Origin: Drosophila pseudoobscura
Taxonomy: Eukaryota > Arthropoda > Insecta > Diptera > Drosophilidae
Reading direction: 5' to 3'
Assembly: GCF_009870125.1 (NCBI RefSeq)
Contig: NC_046680.1
Span: 6,386,001 to 6,450,000 of the forward strand
Length of the DNA stretch: 64,000 nucleotides
Numbering within the stretch: position 1 is the first letter of the stretch; each line of letters opens with the position of its first letter. Shown here one piece after another: positions 61,224 to 64,000 of this stretch. Both the position numbers and the translations under genes were made by a program. The notes beneath the pieces were generated by a model. That model was not told where the DNA came from and did no database searches. It was given only the letters and a program-made list of their open reading frames with translations.

Positions 61224-64000
61224 GTGAGTTCTGGGTATTTTTTATCCGACATCAACAGGCGATGTCACGTCAGACTCTGCTCTTCTCTTGGTGTGTCTTG
61301 CGATGGCATATCCCAATGTCTCGCAGGTTTCGTGTTTACTCTCGCTTTCGTTGACTCTTGTTGGGGAGAGGGAGCGGTGCAGAGAGCTGCGCCACCTCGT
61401 CTAATGGTCAGAGAGGGCTACTGAAAGATACAATAGAAGGATAAACATAGAGAGTGGAGTGTGCTGTAGTTTTTCATACTAATGGAAAACAAATCGAACC
61501 GAATAAATGTGGAGATAGCCAAAAGTATTCGTGTTTCGCTAAACAAACAACCAATGATGCTGTCAATCTGGGATACTCCATAGCTGGGGGGGACTAAAAC
61601 AAAAAAGCGTAATCAAGTTTACGTTTTTTTACGAGGGTATCTTTTGGTCGAAGTATTCTCTCTGTTGGCTTTGCGATAAGCTCCTAGAATATACTGTAGT
61701 AGATATAGAAATTGTTCTCTTTTAGGGCTCTCTTCTCCTTGAATCTTTTTTACATGTTGACACGCATAACTTCACCTCTAATTCAATTAAGACTGACCTT
61801 TGTTTTTGTGGTTTTTTTCATGTACATGTGTACATTTTTTCGCACTAGTCACTAGTCTGCTCTGCTCTCTCTTTTTGTCTCTGCCTCCTCGGATTCCCTT
61901 GGAGCGTGTGGCTCTGCTTCAGTTGAAATTGAATTAAAAGCCACTTGAGCGTTGAGTCTGCTTTTTATTCCGATGTCGATATGTCGTGCCACAAATGTGT
62001 ACATGTTCGTATGTCTCTGTGTACACAAATATCTCTTTAAATAGTGCAAAAATTCAGATTTACCCCTCCATGCCTTCGGGCATGGTACACTGCGTTTTTA
62101 CACATAATGTATGTATGTATGTTCCATCATTATAGGGGGAAATCAAGAGTCAAGGGGATAGAAATGATATTCTTTACGCTTGAAATTTTGTTGGCTCTCA
62201 TAAATGGGTCATTCAACCAAACTCCAGCCGATGGCAAACTCTCATTTCTCGCTTAATAGTCTTCACATATGGGGAAAAAACGGAAACTTGAAAATCTGGC
62301 ACTGTTCTTTGTAAGAAAGGCCCCAAAATTCAAATAAATCTTCTATTAGTTAGATCACTTAAATTAAAATTCAAATAGAACATTTTGCAAGTATTTGAGT
62401 TTTTTGTTGTTGTTTGTGTTCCACCTGTGCTACAACCCTTCTCGACTGTAACTGAAGTTCAATTAAAAGCCCATTTAATGCCTTTAATGTGCTCCTATCA
62501 GGATTGAGTTACTGTCGTTAAGGACATGTGCTCTTACATACTCGTATATGCGGCTCAAACCAATTGTAAACACGCATCAGGCACTGCCCACATTTCCTGC
62601 GTTGCTCGCGTGTTCGGGTCAACGACCCACAACCTCCCACCCCCGGCCGTGAACCCCAGAAATTGGGCCCAAGAACAAGGACAGCCATCGAAAGCAAACA
62701 GACACCCTCTTGTGCAATAGAGCGAGGGGGTTCTTGACGGCCTCTGGAAATAAAAATACCTGTTCGGGACACGCCTAGCATTTTATTGGATTTTCCTTAG
62801 AGCATTGTTAGTTTAATTCTTTTTTCGCCGGCAATTTCACTGTCGCCGTTGCCATGCAATTTTGAATGAATGGCGCCGACCAAATGACGGAACTGTGGCG
62901 CCACCAATGAATGTTTGCTACCACGCGCCTCGTAAAAATATCCTGGAATTGGGATTGGGTGGGTGGTTTGGTGGGGTTGCTGCTGTTGCTGTGCCGTGCC
63001 GTGCCGTGGTTGCTTCTCGTTTGCGTTTTGAGTTAATGACAGGAAATGACGTCATGTGCCCCTCAGAGGGGATGAAATTGTATTTGCTTGTCTTTAAGTG
63101 CCGGGAGGGTTGTGGGTGTGGGTGCCACAATGTCCTGGCTGATGTCATAGTCTACAAATATGATTACTTCCCGACTGACTAGATTACAGAGCAAACGAGA
63201 GACAAGGAATCGATACACTCCTGAAGATCTCTTAACAAATCTTTCGAAAACTGATATTGAGCGATTTTCAATGCAATAAAATGATCCCCCTTCCTCTCTG
63301 GACGTTAGCAAATCTCAACAGCTGTGCAGATTTCAAGTTTATTTGGCAATTTTACAAAACCAAACCAAATTTATGTGTATCAAAAATACTACAAATTGGC
63401 CAACAGTTTTGGCCAACTTCCAAGTGAGTCAAAGACACATCGCCAGCCATCGTCCCATTCAACAAAAGGCTTTAATCAAGGGCAAACTTAGAAAAATGAA
63501 AATATACAGACGAAGTATTAAATACTCTTTGCTATGCCAGCTAAATAATATGCATCGAATTTTTTTTAAATGACAACAAATTATAATCTTTAGTTTCGTA
63601 AAACTATGCCGATATTTACCGTATCTTGCGTTTCAAGGGCATAAAAAGCGAACGCAAAAGCATTATTTATTTTTTGTTTGCTTTGGCGATTCACTTTCTT
63701 TTGTGTCTGTCGCCTTCCATTCATTCCTCTCTCGGACTCTTGCTTCTCGGCTGCCAGTCTGTTTTTATGCAATTTTGCTGCACCACTCTTCATAAAGAGG
63801 GCGTTGGCGCCAACTTTTCTGCCGGCATTAAGATTTATGTGCGGATTTTGTAATTCAAGCCACGCGACTCACAAGCGACTTTCGGCGACGTCAGATACCA
63901 GAAGCAGGCAGCAGCAGCGGCAACAACAACGGGTTGTCCAGAACAGTGGAGAATGGGGCGACGAGCCCGACCAGACAGAGTGTTAGCAAAACAAACAAAA
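61224..64000 (+). other. Intronic stretch to the right edge
   Basis: Begins with the GTGAGT donor. No coding exon is recognised. The last 150 bases (CAGCAGCAGCGGCAACAACAACG-type sequence after GACGTCAGATACC) again look like a leader, possibly another promoter near 63.89 kb, but the window ends there. Confidence 0.4.

Overview
The window is insect nuclear DNA, almost certainly Drosophila. It has short GT-AG introns of 55-150 bp, CAAAATG-type start contexts, abundant simple repeats, and proteins I recognise as close relatives of D. melanogaster Rcd1, pea, O-fut1, eIF3m, Ercc1, Ciao1 and HPS1. I infer a non-melanogaster species, perhaps of the obscura group, but the sequence alone does not settle that.

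Layout. Positions 1 to about 23.2 kb show no credible protein gene: AT-rich DNA with purine or pyrimidine blocks, microsatellites, long poly-C/poly-G tracts, and a TATCGATA cluster at 7.85-8.02 kb. From 23.3 to 24.04 kb the minus strand reads like a long 5' leader, so the desert to its left may be the first intron of a large minus-strand gene. From 24.1 to 32.3 kb there is again no recognisable gene, only one transposon-derived element and a few weak coding-like patches. From 32.35 to 55.02 kb lies a compact island of eleven housekeeping genes with strictly alternating strands: Rcd1(-), pea(+), COA5(-), TMEM39(+), CysRS-m(-), O-fut1(+), eIF3m(-), Ercc1(+), Ciao1(-), HPS1(+), TMEM177(-). This gives five internal head-to-head pairs and five tail-to-tail pairs. 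From about 55.4 kb to the right edge there are 5' untranslated exons (ending at 56677; 61181-61223) and long introns of a plus-strand gene whose coding part lies outside the window.

How the genes relate. They are not a pathway. Three act in mitochondria (COA5 and TMEM177 in cytochrome c oxidase assembly, CysRS-m in translation). Ciao1 matures cytosolic and nuclear Fe-S proteins and Ercc1 acts in DNA repair. Rcd1/NSL3 is a chromatin-complex subunit, pea/Prp22 a spliceosomal helicase, eIF3m a translation factor, O-fut1 an ER fucosyltransferase for Notch-type EGF repeats, HPS1 a BLOC-3 subunit, and TMEM39 an ER membrane protein. What they share is broad expression and shared promoters. All exon models for these genes were built by hand from splice signals and checked for phase and total length.

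The most interesting structure is mobile DNA in promoters. Two copies of a hAT-type element (41672-42180 and 51268-51818, inverted to each other) sit in two of the five internal divergent promoters. Two copies of a TTAA-flanked piggyBac-type miniature element (24102-24303 and 55128-55319, also inverted) lie beside the inferred minus-strand leader and beside the TMEM177 start. None of the four appears to be described by the gene models around it.
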